The notes beneath the pieces were generated by a model, which was not told where the DNA came from, made no database searches, and saw only the letters and a program-made list of their open reading frames with translations. 64,000 nt of DNA, from positions 1,240,001-1,304,000 of the forward strand of contig NZ_CP157276.1 in NCBI RefSeq assembly GCF_040024445.1, in the 5' to 3' direction. This DNA comes from Prescottella soli (GTDB taxonomy: Bacteria > Actinomycetota > Actinomycetes > Mycobacteriales > Mycobacteriaceae). Shown here piece after piece: positions 34,447 to 44,180 of this stretch (positions are counted from its first letter, which is position 1; every line of letters begins with the position of its first letter). The translations under genes were made by a program, and so were the position numbers.

Positions 34447-35718
34447 ATGGCAGCTGTGAGCAAGGTATTCGCAGCCAGGCTCGCCGGCCTGGTGGTCCTC
34501 GGACCGGACGGCGAGTCGATCGGGCGCGTGCGGGACGTGGTGCTCACGATCCGCGTGGGCCGGCAGCCGCCCCGGGTCCTCGGCCTGGTCATCGAGATGT
34601 TCACACGCAAACGGATTTTCGTTCCGATGCTGCGCGTCACCGCGATCGAGCCGGGCTCGGTCACCCTCAAGACCGGCAACGTGAGTCTGCGCCGATTCAA
34701 TCAGCGCCCCACCGAGGTCCTCGCGCTCGCCCAGGTCCTCGACTCCCACGTCACGATCGACGACCCGGAGGTCGCCGACACCATCGGCACCGACGTCGTG
34801 ATCGTCGACCTCGGCATCGAACTGACCCGCACCCGGGACTGGGTGGTCTCCCGCGTGGCGGTGCGGGCCCACCGCGGACGCCTCGGCCGACGCTCGGCGA
34901 TCCACGTCGTCGACTGGCCGCACGTTCACGGCCTGACCCCCACCGCGCTCGCGATGCCCGGCCAGGGCGTCTCCCAGCTGCTCCTGCAGTTCGAGGGCAT
35001 GCGGGCGGCCGACGTCGCGCACGCGATGCGCGAGCTGCCGGAGAAACGCCGGCACGAGGTGGCACTCGCGCTGGACGACGAGCGGCTCGCCGACGTCGTG
35101 CAGGAGCTGCCGGCCGACGACCAGACCGACCTGCTGCTGCATCTCGAGGTAGAGCGTGCGGCGGACGTCCTCGAGGCGATGGATCCCGACGACGCCGCGG
35201 ACCTCCTCGGCGAGCTCCCCGAGACGGACGCCGAGTCGCTCCTGCAGCTGATGGACCCGGAGGACTCCGAACCGGTCCGACGCCTGCTCGAGCACTCCCC
35301 CGACACCGCGGGCGGCCTGATGACGCCCTCGCCGGTGGTACTGACGCCGTCGACGACGGTCGCCGAGGCCCTGGCCCGCGCCCGCAACGCCGACCTGACC
35401 CCGGCCCTCGCCAGCATGGTGTTCGTGGTCCGGCCGCCCACCGCGACCCCGACCGGGCGATATCTCGGGTGTGTGCACCTGCAACGGCTGCTGCGGGAGC
35501 CGCCCGCGAGCCTCGTGGGCGGCGTCCTGGACGACGACCTGCCCCGTCTCGACCCCGAGGACTCGCTCACGAGCGTCACGCGATACTTCGCGACCTACAA
35601 CCTGGTGTGTGCGCCCGTCGTCGACGACGAGCACCATCTACTGGGCGCGGTTACCGTCGACGACGTGCTCGACCACCTCCTGCCCACCGACTGGCGCGAG
35701 GAGGCCGGCGATGAGTGA
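34447..35718 (+). CDS. PRC-barrel/MgtE_N/CBS protein lacking the Mg channel domain
   Basis: 423 residues. Residues ~1-90 look like a PRC-barrel (VLGPDGESIGRVRDVVLTIR, then L-G-L-V-I-E). From ~175 comes the MgtE N-terminal superhelix with repeated D-D-x-x-D-L/L-x-x-L units (LPADDQTDLLLHLEVERAAD, DPDDAADLLGELPE), then TAGGLMTPSPVVLTPSTTVA and a pair of CBS modules to the end. In true MgtE channels about 170 residues of membrane helices follow; here the protein stops, so it is soluble. Its gene overlaps the next, a DUF1003 membrane protein, by eight bases. Same arrangement as Rv1232c-Rv1231c. Likely a Mg2+/nucleotide-sensing regulator rather than a transporter. Confidence 0.87.
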   Translation: MAAVSKVFAARLAGLVVLGPDGESIGRVRDVVLTIRVGRQPPRVLGLVIEMFTRKRIFVPMLRVTAIEPGSVTLKTGNVSLRRFNQRPTEVLALAQVLDSHVTIDDPEVADTIGTDVVIVDLGIELTRTRDWVVSRVAVRAHRGRLGRRSAIHVVDWPHVHGLTPTALAMPGQGVSQLLLQFEGMRAADVAHAMRELPEKRRHEVALALDDERLADVVQELPADDQTDLLLHLEVERAADVLEAMDPDDAADLLGELPETDAESLLQLMDPEDSEPVRRLLEHSPDTAGGLMTPSPVVLTPSTTVAEALARARNADLTPALASMVFVVRPPTATPTGRYLGCVHLQRLLREPPASLVGGVLDDDLPRLDPEDSLTSVTRYFATYNLVCAPVVDDEHHLLGAVTVDDVLDHLLPTDWREEAGDE

Positions 35719-36244
35719 ACCCAGCGGGCGTCAGCGCCTGGAGACCCCGCGCGGCACGCGGGGCCTCGGGTTCCACATCGACGTCGAGGCCGTCGGCCGG
35801 GTGAGCGAGAGCATCGCCCGGTTCCTCGGCACCGGCCGGTACCTGCTGATCCAGACCGTGATCGTGATCGTGTGGATCATCCTCAACATCTTCGCGGTGA
35901 AGCTGCAGTGGGACCCCTACCCGTTCATCCTGCTGAATCTCGCGTTCTCGACGCAGGCGGCGTACGCGGCGCCGCTGATCCTGCTGGCGCAGAACCGGCA
36001 GGAGAACCGCGACCGAGTCTCGCTGGAGGAGGACCGGGCACGCGCCGCACAGACCAAGGCCGACACCGAGTTCCTGGCGCGCGAGCTCGCCGCCCTGCGG
36101 CTGGCGGTCGGCGAGGTCGCGACCCGCGACTACCTGCGCCGCGAGCTCGACGACATCCGGCAGATGCTCGTCGAGCGGGACGCCCGTGGCGACGAGGACG
36201 GCGAGCCCGGCCCTGCCTCCAAGGCGCGCGGCAGCCGCAAGTGA
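35711..36244 (+). CDS. DUF1003 membrane protein
   Basis: 177 residues. Two membrane helices (YLLIQTVIVIVWIILNIFAV and WDPYPFILLNLAFSTQAAYA) separated by a short loop with the family's D-P-Y-P-F-I-L-L-N-L block, then a charged C-terminal coiled coil (ENRDRVSLEEDRARAAQTKA onward). Starts inside the end of the MgtE_N/CBS gene (ATGAGTGA), implying coupled translation and possibly one complex. DUF1003 has no established function. Confidence 0.85.
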   Translation: MSEPSGRQRLETPRGTRGLGFHIDVEAVGRVSESIARFLGTGRYLLIQTVIVIVWIILNIFAVKLQWDPYPFILLNLAFSTQAAYAAPLILLAQNRQENRDRVSLEEDRARAAQTKADTEFLARELAALRLAVGEVATRDYLRRELDDIRQMLVERDARGDEDGEPGPASKARGSRK

Positions 36245-36406
36245 CCCGGACGCTTCGGGTCATCCCCTCGCCTGCCGCAGTTCCGCACGCACAACCGGTC
36301 ACCGATATGTAACGTGTGTCACATCGACCGAGATGTATCCGCTGGAACGCTCGGAACGAGATCCGTAAGCGCGGATGCAGGTTTCCTGCAAGGAGGGGAT
36401 TGAAGA

Positions 36407-37519
36407 GTGCGTGCCCGTGGAACTGTCGGTGTGTCCGCCCTCGTTCTTGCCGGATTCGTGACAGCAGCGTCATCCATGGGTGGCGTGTTCGAGACTCCCG
36501 CCCCGGAGTCCGCGTCGACCGCCGTCGCGCACGAGCTGGACGCCGGCGGCCCGACCACCACCGCGGCCCCGGACGGGCAGGCGGCCCTCATCCCGACCGT
36601 CGGGCTCGTGCCGGCGGCGCCGCGACCCGAACGCCAGCTCCGCACGGCCAAGCCCGCGACTACCCTGGTGCTGCCCGATCCGGCCGGGCTGGTGCCCGGG
36701 ACCGCCCCGCGCTCGGTGCCCGTTCCGGTCGTCGTCGGCCCCCTCGGCATTCCCGAGATCGTGCTCAACGCCTACCGCTCCGCCGAACTCACGATGGCGA
36801 GCGCCCAACCCGGCTGCGGCCTGCCGTGGAATCTGCTCGCCGGCATCGGGAAGATCGAATCGGGCCACGCCGGTGGCGGGCAGACCGACGCGGCGGGCAC
36901 CACGGTGACGCCGATCCTCGGCCCGACACTCAACGGCCACCTGGCCGGCAACGAGATCATCACCGACACCGATCACGGCCAGCTCGACGGCGATCCGGTC
37001 CACGACCGCGCCGTCGGGCCGATGCAGTTCATCCCGAGCACGTGGGTGCGATACGCATCGGACGGCAACGGCGACGGCATCGCCGACCCGAACAACGTGT
37101 TCGACGCCTCCCTCGCGGCCGCACGCTATCTGTGCTCGGGCGGCCTGGACCTGCGCGATCCCGCGCAGGAGGCGCGCGCCGTGCTCCGCTACAACAACTC
37201 GACGACGTACCTGTCGAACGTGCTCGCCTGGTCGTCCGCATACCGCACCGGCGGAACCGCGGCGCCCGCGGTCCCGGTCGCACCGACGCCGCCGGAGCGC
37301 TCCGCCGACTCCGAGTCGGCGGCCGCAGACGTTACCGCGCCGGGACCGTCGGCCACCGCACCCGCCAGCCCGACAGCGACGGCGCCTCCCGCCGCACCGG
37401 CACCGGCACCCGCACCCGCACCCCTACCGCTGCCGGCCCTGCCGCAGCTGCCGCAGCTGCCGTGCCTCGTCTTCTGCCCTCCGCCCACCCCGGCGCCGGT
37501 CGCAGCCCCGACGCCCTGA
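36407..37519 (+). CDS. secreted lytic transglycosylase-like protein
   Basis: 370 residues. Export signal at residues ~5-25 (VGVSALVLAGFVTAASSMGG), a Pro/Ala-rich spacer, then an SLT-type domain: CGLPWNLLAGIGKIESGHAG with the catalytic Glu, VGPMQFIPSTWVRYASDGNG and ARYLCSGGLDLRDPAQEARA. The tail is Ala/Pro repeats and ends in CLVFCPPPTPAPVA. It probably cleaves peptidoglycan at MurNAc-GlcNAc bonds. Start GTG at 36407 follows AAGGAGGGG at eight bases. Orthologous position to Rv1230c. Lies 163 bp after the DUF1003 gene, so it likely has its own promoter. Confidence 0.88.
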   Translation: MRARGTVGVSALVLAGFVTAASSMGGVFETPAPESASTAVAHELDAGGPTTTAAPDGQAALIPTVGLVPAAPRPERQLRTAKPATTLVLPDPAGLVPGTAPRSVPVPVVVGPLGIPEIVLNAYRSAELTMASAQPGCGLPWNLLAGIGKIESGHAGGGQTDAAGTTVTPILGPTLNGHLAGNEIITDTDHGQLDGDPVHDRAVGPMQFIPSTWVRYASDGNGDGIADPNNVFDASLAAARYLCSGGLDLRDPAQEARAVLRYNNSTTYLSNVLAWSSAYRTGGTAAPAVPVAPTPPERSADSESAAADVTAPGPSATAPASPTATAPPAAPAPAPAPAPLPLPALPQLPQLPCLVFCPPPTPAPVAAPTP

Positions 37520-37541
37520 TCGGCGCCCGCACCGCTCCGCA

Positions 37542-37553
37542 TACCATGGGGGC
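37542..37553 (+). promoter_or_regulatory. leaderless promoter -10 (TACCAT) of mrp
   Basis: TACCAT at 37542-37547 and six bases to ATG 37554; the G-run between is at the wrong spacing for an SD. Confidence 0.45.
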
Positions 37554-38690
37554 ATGGCAGCCCTGACAGAGACCGCCGTCCGCACCGCACTGTCCAAGGT
37601 GCAGGACCCCGAGATCCGTAAGCCCATCACGGAACTGGGCATGGTCAAGAGCATCGCGATCGGTGACGACGGCAGTGTCGACATCGGCATCTACCTGACC
37701 ACGGCGGGCTGTCCGCTGCGCACCGAGATCACCCAACGGGTGACCAAGGCAGTCGCCGACGTCGAGGGCGCCGGCTCCGTCCGCGTCGAGCTCGACGTGA
37801 TGAGCGACGAGCAGCGCACCGAACTGCGTCGCTCGCTCCGCGGCGACTCCACCGAGCCGGTGATCCCGTTCGCCCAGCCCGGATCGCTCACCCGCGTGTA
37901 CGCCGTCGCGTCCGGCAAGGGTGGCGTCGGAAAGTCCAGCGTCACAGTCAACCTCGCGGCCGCGATGGCCGCGAAGGGGCTGTCGGTGGGTGTGCTCGAC
38001 GCCGACATCTACGGCCACTCGGTGCCCCGCATGCTCGGCACCGACGCCAAGCCCACGCAGGTCGAGCGGATGATCATGCCGCCGCAGTCGTACGACGTGA
38101 AGCTGATCTCGATCGCCCAGTTCACGCAGGGCAACACGCCGGTCGTGTGGCGCGGGCCGATGCTGCACCGCGCGCTGCAGCAGTTCCTCGCGGACGTCTT
38201 CTGGGGTGATCTGGACGTGCTGCTGCTCGACCTGCCGCCCGGCACCGGTGACGTGGCGATCTCGGTTGCCCAGCTCATCCCGGGCGCCGAGATCCTCGTC
38301 GTGACCACCCCGCAGCAGGCCGCGGCCGAGGTTGCCGAGCGGGCCGGCGCGATCGCGTTGCAGACCCGTCAGCGCATCGCCGGCGTCGTCGAGAACATGT
38401 CGTGGATGGAGCTTCCCGACGGCACCCGCATGGAGGTCTTCGGTTCGGGTGGCGGCCAGGCCGTCGCGGACCGTCTGACCCGCGCGGTGGGCGCGGACGT
38501 TCCCCTGCTGGGGCAGATTCCGCTCGAGCAGGCTGTCCGCGAGGGCGGCGACGCGGGCGTTCCGATCGTGCTCGGCGCCCCCGATTCTCCCGCCGGCACG
38601 GCGCTGCGCGCGATCGCGGACAAGCTGTCGGTGCGGGCGCGCGGCCTGGCCGGAATGTCGCTCGGCATCGACACCGTCCGTCACCTCTAG
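37554..38690 (+). CDS. mrp: Mrp/NBP35-type P-loop ATPase (Fe-S carrier family)
   Basis: 378 residues. DUF59/MIP18-like domain at residues ~1-95 (VQDPEIRKPITELGMVKSIA, AGCPLRTEIT), then the deviant Walker A GKGGVGKSS (~residue 123), VLDADIYGHSVPRMLG, and LLLDLPPGTGDVAISV. These define the ApbC/Mrp family that assembles or carries 4Fe-4S clusters. The usual C-x-x-C after E-N-M-S is absent: the sequence reads VVENMSWMELPDGTRMEVFG. So cluster binding, if any, must use other ligands. Same position and strand logic as Rv1229c. Followed by a strong hairpin terminator. Confidence 0.94.
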   Translation: MAALTETAVRTALSKVQDPEIRKPITELGMVKSIAIGDDGSVDIGIYLTTAGCPLRTEITQRVTKAVADVEGAGSVRVELDVMSDEQRTELRRSLRGDSTEPVIPFAQPGSLTRVYAVASGKGGVGKSSVTVNLAAAMAAKGLSVGVLDADIYGHSVPRMLGTDAKPTQVERMIMPPQSYDVKLISIAQFTQGNTPVVWRGPMLHRALQQFLADVFWGDLDVLLLDLPPGTGDVAISVAQLIPGAEILVVTTPQQAAAEVAERAGAIALQTRQRIAGVVENMSWMELPDGTRMEVFGSGGGQAVADRLTRAVGADVPLLGQIPLEQAVREGGDAGVPIVLGAPDSPAGTALRAIADKLSVRARGLAGMSLGIDTVRHL

Positions 38691-38702
38691 CCACAGAGAC
38701 CA

Positions 38703-38739
38703 CGAAGGGCCGGATCCGCAGTGCGGATCCGGCCCTTCG
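38703..38739. terminator. bidirectional terminator between mrp and tatB
   Basis: Perfect 18-bp arms CGAAGGGCCGGATCCGCA (38703-38720) and complement (38722-38739). It lies 12 bp after mrp and 33 bp after the convergent tatB stop, so it can serve both. Confidence 0.88.
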
Positions 38740-38772
38740 TTCTGGTAGCGGTGATGCCGCCTGTGGGGCGGC

Positions 38773-39165
38773 TCAGGTGGCGTCGGGGTCGACCGGGGGC
38801 CGCTCGCCCGCCGCGAGCGGCTTGGACGCGGGTTCGGTGGACGGCGTCGATCCGTTGGTGCTCGGCTTGGTGTCGAAGTTGCCGGTCAGAATCGAGTCGT
38901 CGCCGTCGAGCAGGTGCTTGGTGATGACGGCGCGCGGCGACATCCCGCGCAGCTCGTTGAGCTCGGACAGCGGCTTGCGCAGATCGTCGAACTCCGGTCC
39001 CAGCTCGTCCTTGAGCTGCTGACTGGCGCCGCTGGCGTAGTCGCGGACCTGACGCATCGTCTTCGTCACCCAGCTGACGGCACCAGGGAGCCGCTCGGGT
39101 CCGAGGATCACGAGCGCTGCCACGAGGAGCACCAAGAACTCGCCCCAGCCGATGTTGCCAAACAC
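38773..39165 (-). CDS. tatB: Sec-independent protein translocase subunit TatB
   Basis: 130 residues. [20 protein letters not shown] followed by L-G-P-E-R-L-P is the N-terminal TatA/B membrane helix and hinge; an amphipathic helix ([20 protein letters not shown]) and a long charged tail follow. The Glu after I-G-W-G is TatB-typical. It forms the TatBC receptor for folded proteins with twin-arginine signals; tatC is not in the window. GTG at 39165 was chosen by comparison with the mycobacterial start (M-F-A-N-I-G-W). Located 82 bp downstream of htrA in the envelope-stress cluster. Confidence 0.93.
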   Translation of the reverse strand: MFGNIGWGEFLVLLVAALVILGPERLPGAVSWVTKTMRQVRDYASGASQQLKDELGPEFDDLRKPLSELNELRGMSPRAVITKHLLDGDDSILTGNFDTKPSTNGSTPSTEPASKPLAAGERPPVDPDAT

Positions 39166-39247
39166 GGCTTCAGGGTACGTGGTCGTGGCCGAATGCGCCC
39201 CCACGATCTGGAAATATCACATGAATTCCCGGTGCGGGGGCGACCGG

Positions 39248-40780
<1,533 letters not shown>

Positions 40781-40859
40781 TCAGTCACGCCTGCCAGTAT
40801 CACCGATCGGTCCCGCGCCGGTGACACCGATGCGCTCGGCACGGGCGCGATCCGGGCCG

Positions 40860-41219
40860 TCAACGGCGACGGCGGAACGGCCAACGGCGATTGATGTCGT
40901 CACGATCGAACGAGATGATCCCGGAAACCTGATCACGCCCGGACGGCGGTTCCGGCTCGGGGTGGTGGCATCGGGGAATCTGGCTCAGCAGTCCGAGCAG
41001 CGAACTCGGCATCGAGACGTCGGACGCGGCGCGGCGCAGGGCGACCCGCGCCTGCTGCTGCGCGTCGACTTCGGCCGCGCAGTCGGGGCACAGGGACAGG
41101 TGCTGGGAAGCTCGCAGGTACGCGTTCATACGGAGTTCGCCGTCGACATACGCGGCGATCGCCTCACTCGCCAGGTGTTCGGTCGAGCCGAACTGACGAG
41201 GTCCGCGCGCCTGCGTCAT
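40860..41219 (-). CDS. rseA: zinc-binding anti-sigma factor for SigE
   Basis: 119 residues. The ZAS signature H-x3-C-x2-C is HLSLCPDCAAEV (residues ~40-52) within a helical N-terminal domain (LASEAIAAYVDGELRMNAYL). No membrane helix, so it is a soluble anti-sigma factor holding SigE inactive until stress. The C-terminus ends in R-R-W-P-F-R-R-R-R. ATG at 41219 was preferred because CAGGAGGG lies six bases before it; alternative TTG/ATG starts at 41237/41234 overlap the sigE stop. Next to sigE, as in mycobacteria. Confidence 0.9.
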   Translation of the reverse strand: MTQARGPRQFGSTEHLASEAIAAYVDGELRMNAYLRASQHLSLCPDCAAEVDAQQQARVALRRAASDVSMPSSLLGLLSQIPRCHHPEPEPPSGRDQVSGIISFDRDDINRRWPFRRRR

Positions 41220-41233
41220 CAAGCCCTCCTGCA

Positions 41234-41911
41234 TCAATGGCCGATACCGATCCGATCCGAGTCCACCTTGCCATTCGCGGCGAGGTGCTCGCGCAGCGCC
41301 TGGCGTCCACGGTGGATCCTGCTGCGCACAGTACCCAGCTTGACCCCCAGTGTGGCACCGATCTCCTCGTACGACAGTCCTTCGATGTCACACAGGACGA
41401 CGGCGGCGCGGAACTCCGGGGCCAGCGAGTCGAGCGCCGACTGCAGGTCGGGCGCCAGGCGCGCGTCGTGGTAGATCTGCTCGGGGTTCGGCGAGTCGGA
41501 GGGGACACGGTCGTAGTCCTCGGGCAGCGCCTCCATCCGGATGCGGTTGCGGCGGCGGACCATGTCGAGGAACAGGTTCGTGGTGATGCGGTGCAGCCAG
41601 CCCTCGAACGTCCCGGGCTGGTAGTTCTGGAGCGAGCGGAACACCCGGATGAAGGTGTCCTGGGTGAGGTCCTCGGCGTCCTGCGCGTTGCCCGACAGCC
41701 GGTAGGCGAGCCGGTAGACCCGGTCGCCGTGCTCGCGGACCAGTTCGTCCCACGACGGCATCGCGGCCTTGTCGCCTGTAGCGTCGAAGACAGCGGTGCC
41801 GGTCGGTTCTGACATCACATCGTCAACGCCGGGTGCGGACACACCTGAATCTGTGCCCGCCGCGACGAGTTCGTCGGCGGTGTCGTGGAGGGTGCGTTCG
41901 GCATTGATCAT
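41234..41911 (-). CDS. sigE: ECF RNA polymerase sigma factor SigE
   Basis: 225 residues. Region 2: [20 protein letters not shown] followed by T-F-I-R-V-F, with the -10 recognition helix and [17 protein letters not shown]; region 4: [20 protein letters not shown] and [15 protein letters not shown]. It directs transcription of envelope/heat/oxidative stress genes and is held by the neighbouring ZAS anti-sigma factor. ATG at 41911 gives a 50-residue N-terminal extension; a shorter start at residues 32-33 (V-M-S-E-P) is possible, and M. tuberculosis SigE also has alternative starts. An ECF-type promoter lies upstream. Confidence 0.94.
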   Translation of the reverse strand: MINAERTLHDTADELVAAGTDSGVSAPGVDDVMSEPTGTAVFDATGDKAAMPSWDELVREHGDRVYRLAYRLSGNAQDAEDLTQDTFIRVFRSLQNYQPGTFEGWLHRITTNLFLDMVRRRNRIRMEALPEDYDRVPSDSPNPEQIYHDARLAPDLQSALDSLAPEFRAAVVLCDIEGLSYEEIGATLGVKLGTVRSRIHRGRQALREHLAANGKVDSDRIGIGH

Positions 41912-41974
41912 GTGGATGGGTGGATCCTCCTACTCAGGACCGCGGATCACGGAGACACCGGATTGTGTGGGTTC

Positions 41975-42000
41975 AACTCCCGAGTGCACGGAATTGTTCC
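41975..42000 (-). promoter_or_regulatory. ECF-type promoter of sigE (GGAAC-N18-GTT)
   Basis: On the minus strand GGAAC (42000-41996), 18 bases, GTTGAA (GTT at 41977-41975). This matches the SigE/SigH class consensus of mycobacteria, so sigE may be driven by SigH or by itself. Leader of roughly 55 bases to ATG 41911. Confidence 0.55.
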
Positions 42001-42130
42001 CGCCACCGTCCGCAGGGGTCGGTCTGCGCGATCTTCACGCCGTGCGGTCTAGTCGTCCGGCGTTGCACTCACCCTGTCGCACGGCGATATGTGCGCACTA
42101 TGAGCAAGCTGAGCTGTGCCTGAGAATTTC

Positions 42131-42176
42131 ACCGAGGCGGGCCTTGCGATGTGACCGAGGCGGGCCTTGCGATGTG
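42131..42176. repeat. 23-bp perfect tandem duplication
   Basis: The unit ACCGAGGCGGGCCTTGCGAT+GTG occurs twice without mismatch (42131-42153 and 42154-42176); a third, decayed partial copy (ACCGCGAGCGAGCCTTG) follows. Lies directly upstream of the methyltransferase promoter. Confidence 0.9.
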
Positions 42177-42216
42177 ACCGCGAGCGAGCCTTGACGCCGG
42201 GACTTCGCGGCAAGGC

Positions 42217-42229
42217 TAGCCTCTATTGC
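42217..42229 (+). promoter_or_regulatory. leaderless promoter -10 (TAGCCT) of the O-methyltransferase gene
   Basis: TAGCCT at 42217-42222, seven bases, GTG 42230. TTGACG at 42191-42196 is a possible -35 but with a long 20-bp spacer. Confidence 0.5.
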
Positions 42230-42862
42230 GTGCACACGAACGCCGAACGAATTCTCACCCACACCGAGGACTCGATCCTCGAGGACGAGATGCTGACCGC
42301 CGCCCGCGACCGGGCGACGGAACTCGGCGCTACCCCGGTGCCACCGCCGGTGGGTGCCGCACTCGCACTGTTCTCCAAGATGCTCGACGCGAAGACGGTG
42401 GTCGAGGTCGGGGCGGGCGCAGGCGTCAGTGGCCTGTGGCTGCTGCGCGGCATGCGCGAGGACGGCGTCCTCACCACGATCGACAGCGAACCCGAGCATC
42501 AGCGCGCGGCCAAGCAGGCATTCCGGTTCGCCGGTATCGCCCCGTCCCGCACGCGGCTGATCAACGGCCGCGCGCTCGACGTCCTGCCGCGGCTCGCGGA
42601 CTCGGCCTACGACCTGGTGTTCATCGACAACGCCCCGGTCGACCACCCGCACTTCGTGCGCGAGGGTGTGCGCCTGCTGCGGCCCGGCGGCGTCATCGTG
42701 CTGCACAACGCGCTCCTCGGCGGCCGGGTCGCCGATCCCGGTCAGCGCGACGCCACCACGGTTGCGGTCCGGGAGGCCGCGCGGGCGATCGCTGACGACG
42801 ATCGGCTCACGCGTGTGCTGTTCCCGGTGGGCGACGGCCTGCTGTGCGCCGCGCGGAACTGA
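42230..42862 (+). CDS. class I SAM-dependent O-methyltransferase
   Basis: 210 residues, family of Mg-dependent catechol/caffeoyl-CoA O-methyltransferases. SAM site [19 protein letters not shown] near residue 60, acidic loop [15 protein letters not shown], and [17 protein letters not shown] with [14 protein letters not shown]. The conserved DAD/K metal motif appears as F-I-D-N-A. Matches Rv1220c in place, being divergent from sigE. GTG start at 42230 is supported by the leaderless promoter; a longer ATG start at 42167 would begin inside the tandem repeat and is rejected. Substrate unknown. Confidence 0.9.
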   Translation: MHTNAERILTHTEDSILEDEMLTAARDRATELGATPVPPPVGAALALFSKMLDAKTVVEVGAGAGVSGLWLLRGMREDGVLTTIDSEPEHQRAAKQAFRFAGIAPSRTRLINGRALDVLPRLADSAYDLVFIDNAPVDHPHFVREGVRLLRPGGVIVLHNALLGGRVADPGQRDATTVAVREAARAIADDDRLTRVLFPVGDGLLCAARN

Positions 42863-42865
42863 GGC

Positions 42866-44080
42866 CTAGATCCAGACACCCTTCCCGATCGTCACGACAC
42901 CGCCGTTGCTGACGGCGAAGCGCTGCCGGTCGCGTTCGAGGTCGACTCCGATGATCTCGCCCTCCCCGACGACGACGTTCTTGTCGAGGATCGCGCGACG
43001 CACCACGGCGCCCTTGCCGACCCGGACGCCCGGCATCAGGACGCTGCCCTCGACGGTCGCGCCGTCCTCGACCATCACGTTGGAGCTGAGGACCGAGTTC
43101 CGGACCGTTGCCGCGGACAGGATCGAGCCGGCCCCGACGACGGACTCCTGGGCGAGCCCGCCCTTGACGAACTTGGCGGGAGCGAGGTTCTCGGCGCCGC
43201 CGCGGATGGGCCAGCGCCGGTTGTAGAGGTTGAAGACAGGGTGCACCGACACCAGGTCCATGTGCGCGTCGTAGAACGCGTCGATGGTCCCGACGTCCCG
43301 CCAGTACCCGCGATCGCGGTCCGTCGCGCCCGGGACCACGTTGTTCTTGAAGTCGTAGACCGAGGCGAGGCCCGCCTCGACGAGCGCCGGGATGATGTCG
43401 CCGCCCATGTCGTGGTCGGAGTCGGAGTTCTCGGAGTCGGCGCGGATCGCGTCGACGAGCACCTTCGTGGTGAAGACGTAGTTGCCCATCGAGGCGAAGG
43501 TCACGTTGGGATCGTCCGGGGTGCCCGGCGGGTGCGCGGGCTTCTCGAGGAACTGGGTGATCCGCCCCGATTCGTCGCTGTCGATGCAGCCGAACGCGTA
43601 CGCCTCGCTGCGCGGAACGCGGATGCCGGCCACCGTCACTCCGGCACCGGAGTCGATGTGGTGCTGCACCATCTGCTCGGGATCCATGCGGTACACGTGG
43701 TCGGCACCGAAGACGACGATGTACTCGGGGTCCTCGTCGTAGACCAGGTTGAGCGACTGGAAGATCGCGTCCGCGCTGCCGGTGTACCAGCGCGGCCCGA
43801 GCCGCTGCTGTGCGGGCACCGGGGTGATGTACTCGCCTGCGAACCCGGACAGCCGCCAGGTCTGCGAGATGTGCCGGTCCAGCGAATGCGACTTGTACTG
43901 GGTGAGCACGCAGATACGCAGGTAACCGGCGTTCACGAGGTTGCTGAGCACGAAGTCGATGAGCCGATAGGCCCCACCGAACGGCACGGCGGGCTTGGCC
44001 CGGTCGGCGGTGAGCGGGTACAGGCGCTTGCCCTCGCCGCCGGCGAGCACGATCCCGAGCACATGGGGCTGACTCCTCAC
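42866..44080 (-). CDS. glgC: glucose-1-phosphate adenylyltransferase
   Basis: 404 residues, same length as M. tuberculosis GlgC. It makes ADP-glucose for glycogen and alpha-maltose-1-phosphate synthesis. Clear motifs: [20 protein letters not shown] (nucleotide binding), [51 protein letters not shown], a Lys in [10 protein letters not shown] and a C-terminal left-handed beta-helix ([20 protein letters not shown]). GTG at 44080 (V-R-S-Q-P-H) was chosen over the TTG at 44089 because the minus strand has TAGGTT exactly seven bases before it and the mycobacterial protein starts there. Divergent from glgA. Confidence 0.97.
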   Translation of the reverse strand: MRSQPHVLGIVLAGGEGKRLYPLTADRAKPAVPFGGAYRLIDFVLSNLVNAGYLRICVLTQYKSHSLDRHISQTWRLSGFAGEYITPVPAQQRLGPRWYTGSADAIFQSLNLVYDEDPEYIVVFGADHVYRMDPEQMVQHHIDSGAGVTVAGIRVPRSEAYAFGCIDSDESGRITQFLEKPAHPPGTPDDPNVTFASMGNYVFTTKVLVDAIRADSENSDSDHDMGGDIIPALVEAGLASVYDFKNNVVPGATDRDRGYWRDVGTIDAFYDAHMDLVSVHPVFNLYNRRWPIRGGAENLAPAKFVKGGLAQESVVGAGSILSAATVRNSVLSSNVMVEDGATVEGSVLMPGVRVGKGAVVRRAILDKNVVVGEGEIIGVDLERDRQRFAVSNGGVVTIGKGVWI

Positions 44081-44093
44081 ACCAGTCAACCTA
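44081..44093 (-). promoter_or_regulatory. leaderless promoter -10 (TAGGTT) of glgC
   Basis: Minus strand TAGGTT (complement of 44088-44093), then seven bases to GTG 44080. It makes a start at TTG 44089 impossible for this transcript. Confidence 0.55.
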
Positions 44094-44148
44094 TCCGGCG
44101 GCCCCCGACCGCCGCCACCGTTGCCCGGAACACATGCGAGCCCGCTGG

Positions 44149-44180
44149 CCGGAACGGGTTCCGGCGGTTACGTTTACCCG
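44149..44180 (+). promoter_or_regulatory. glgA promoter with overlapping palindrome
   Basis: CCGGAACGGGTTCCGG (44149-44164) is a perfect 7-bp-arm palindrome. Two readings of the promoter: TACGTT (44169-44174) six bases before GTG 44181, or ECF-type GGAAC (44151-44155), 16 bases, GTTT (44172-44175). Both could place transcription start near the GTG. Confidence 0.4.

Larger units (their letters stand above)
41912..42229. other. 318-bp divergent regulatory region between sigE and the methyltransferase gene
   Basis: No credible gene. Contains, in order, the sigE leader, an ECF-type sigE promoter (41975-42000), an unassigned stretch (42001-42130), a 23-bp perfect tandem duplication (42131-42176) and the leaderless promoter of the methyltransferase gene (to 42229). 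Confidence 0.7.

Noticed and set aside
36307-36324. ATGT-N10-ACAT as a CRP/GlxR site before the transglycosylase gene
   Set aside because: Inner positions do not match TGTGA-N6-TCACA and arms are only four bases; likely chance.
42167-42229. Longer ATG start for the methyltransferase
   Set aside because: Would begin inside the tandem repeat and lacks family similarity; the leaderless GTG at 42230 fits better.
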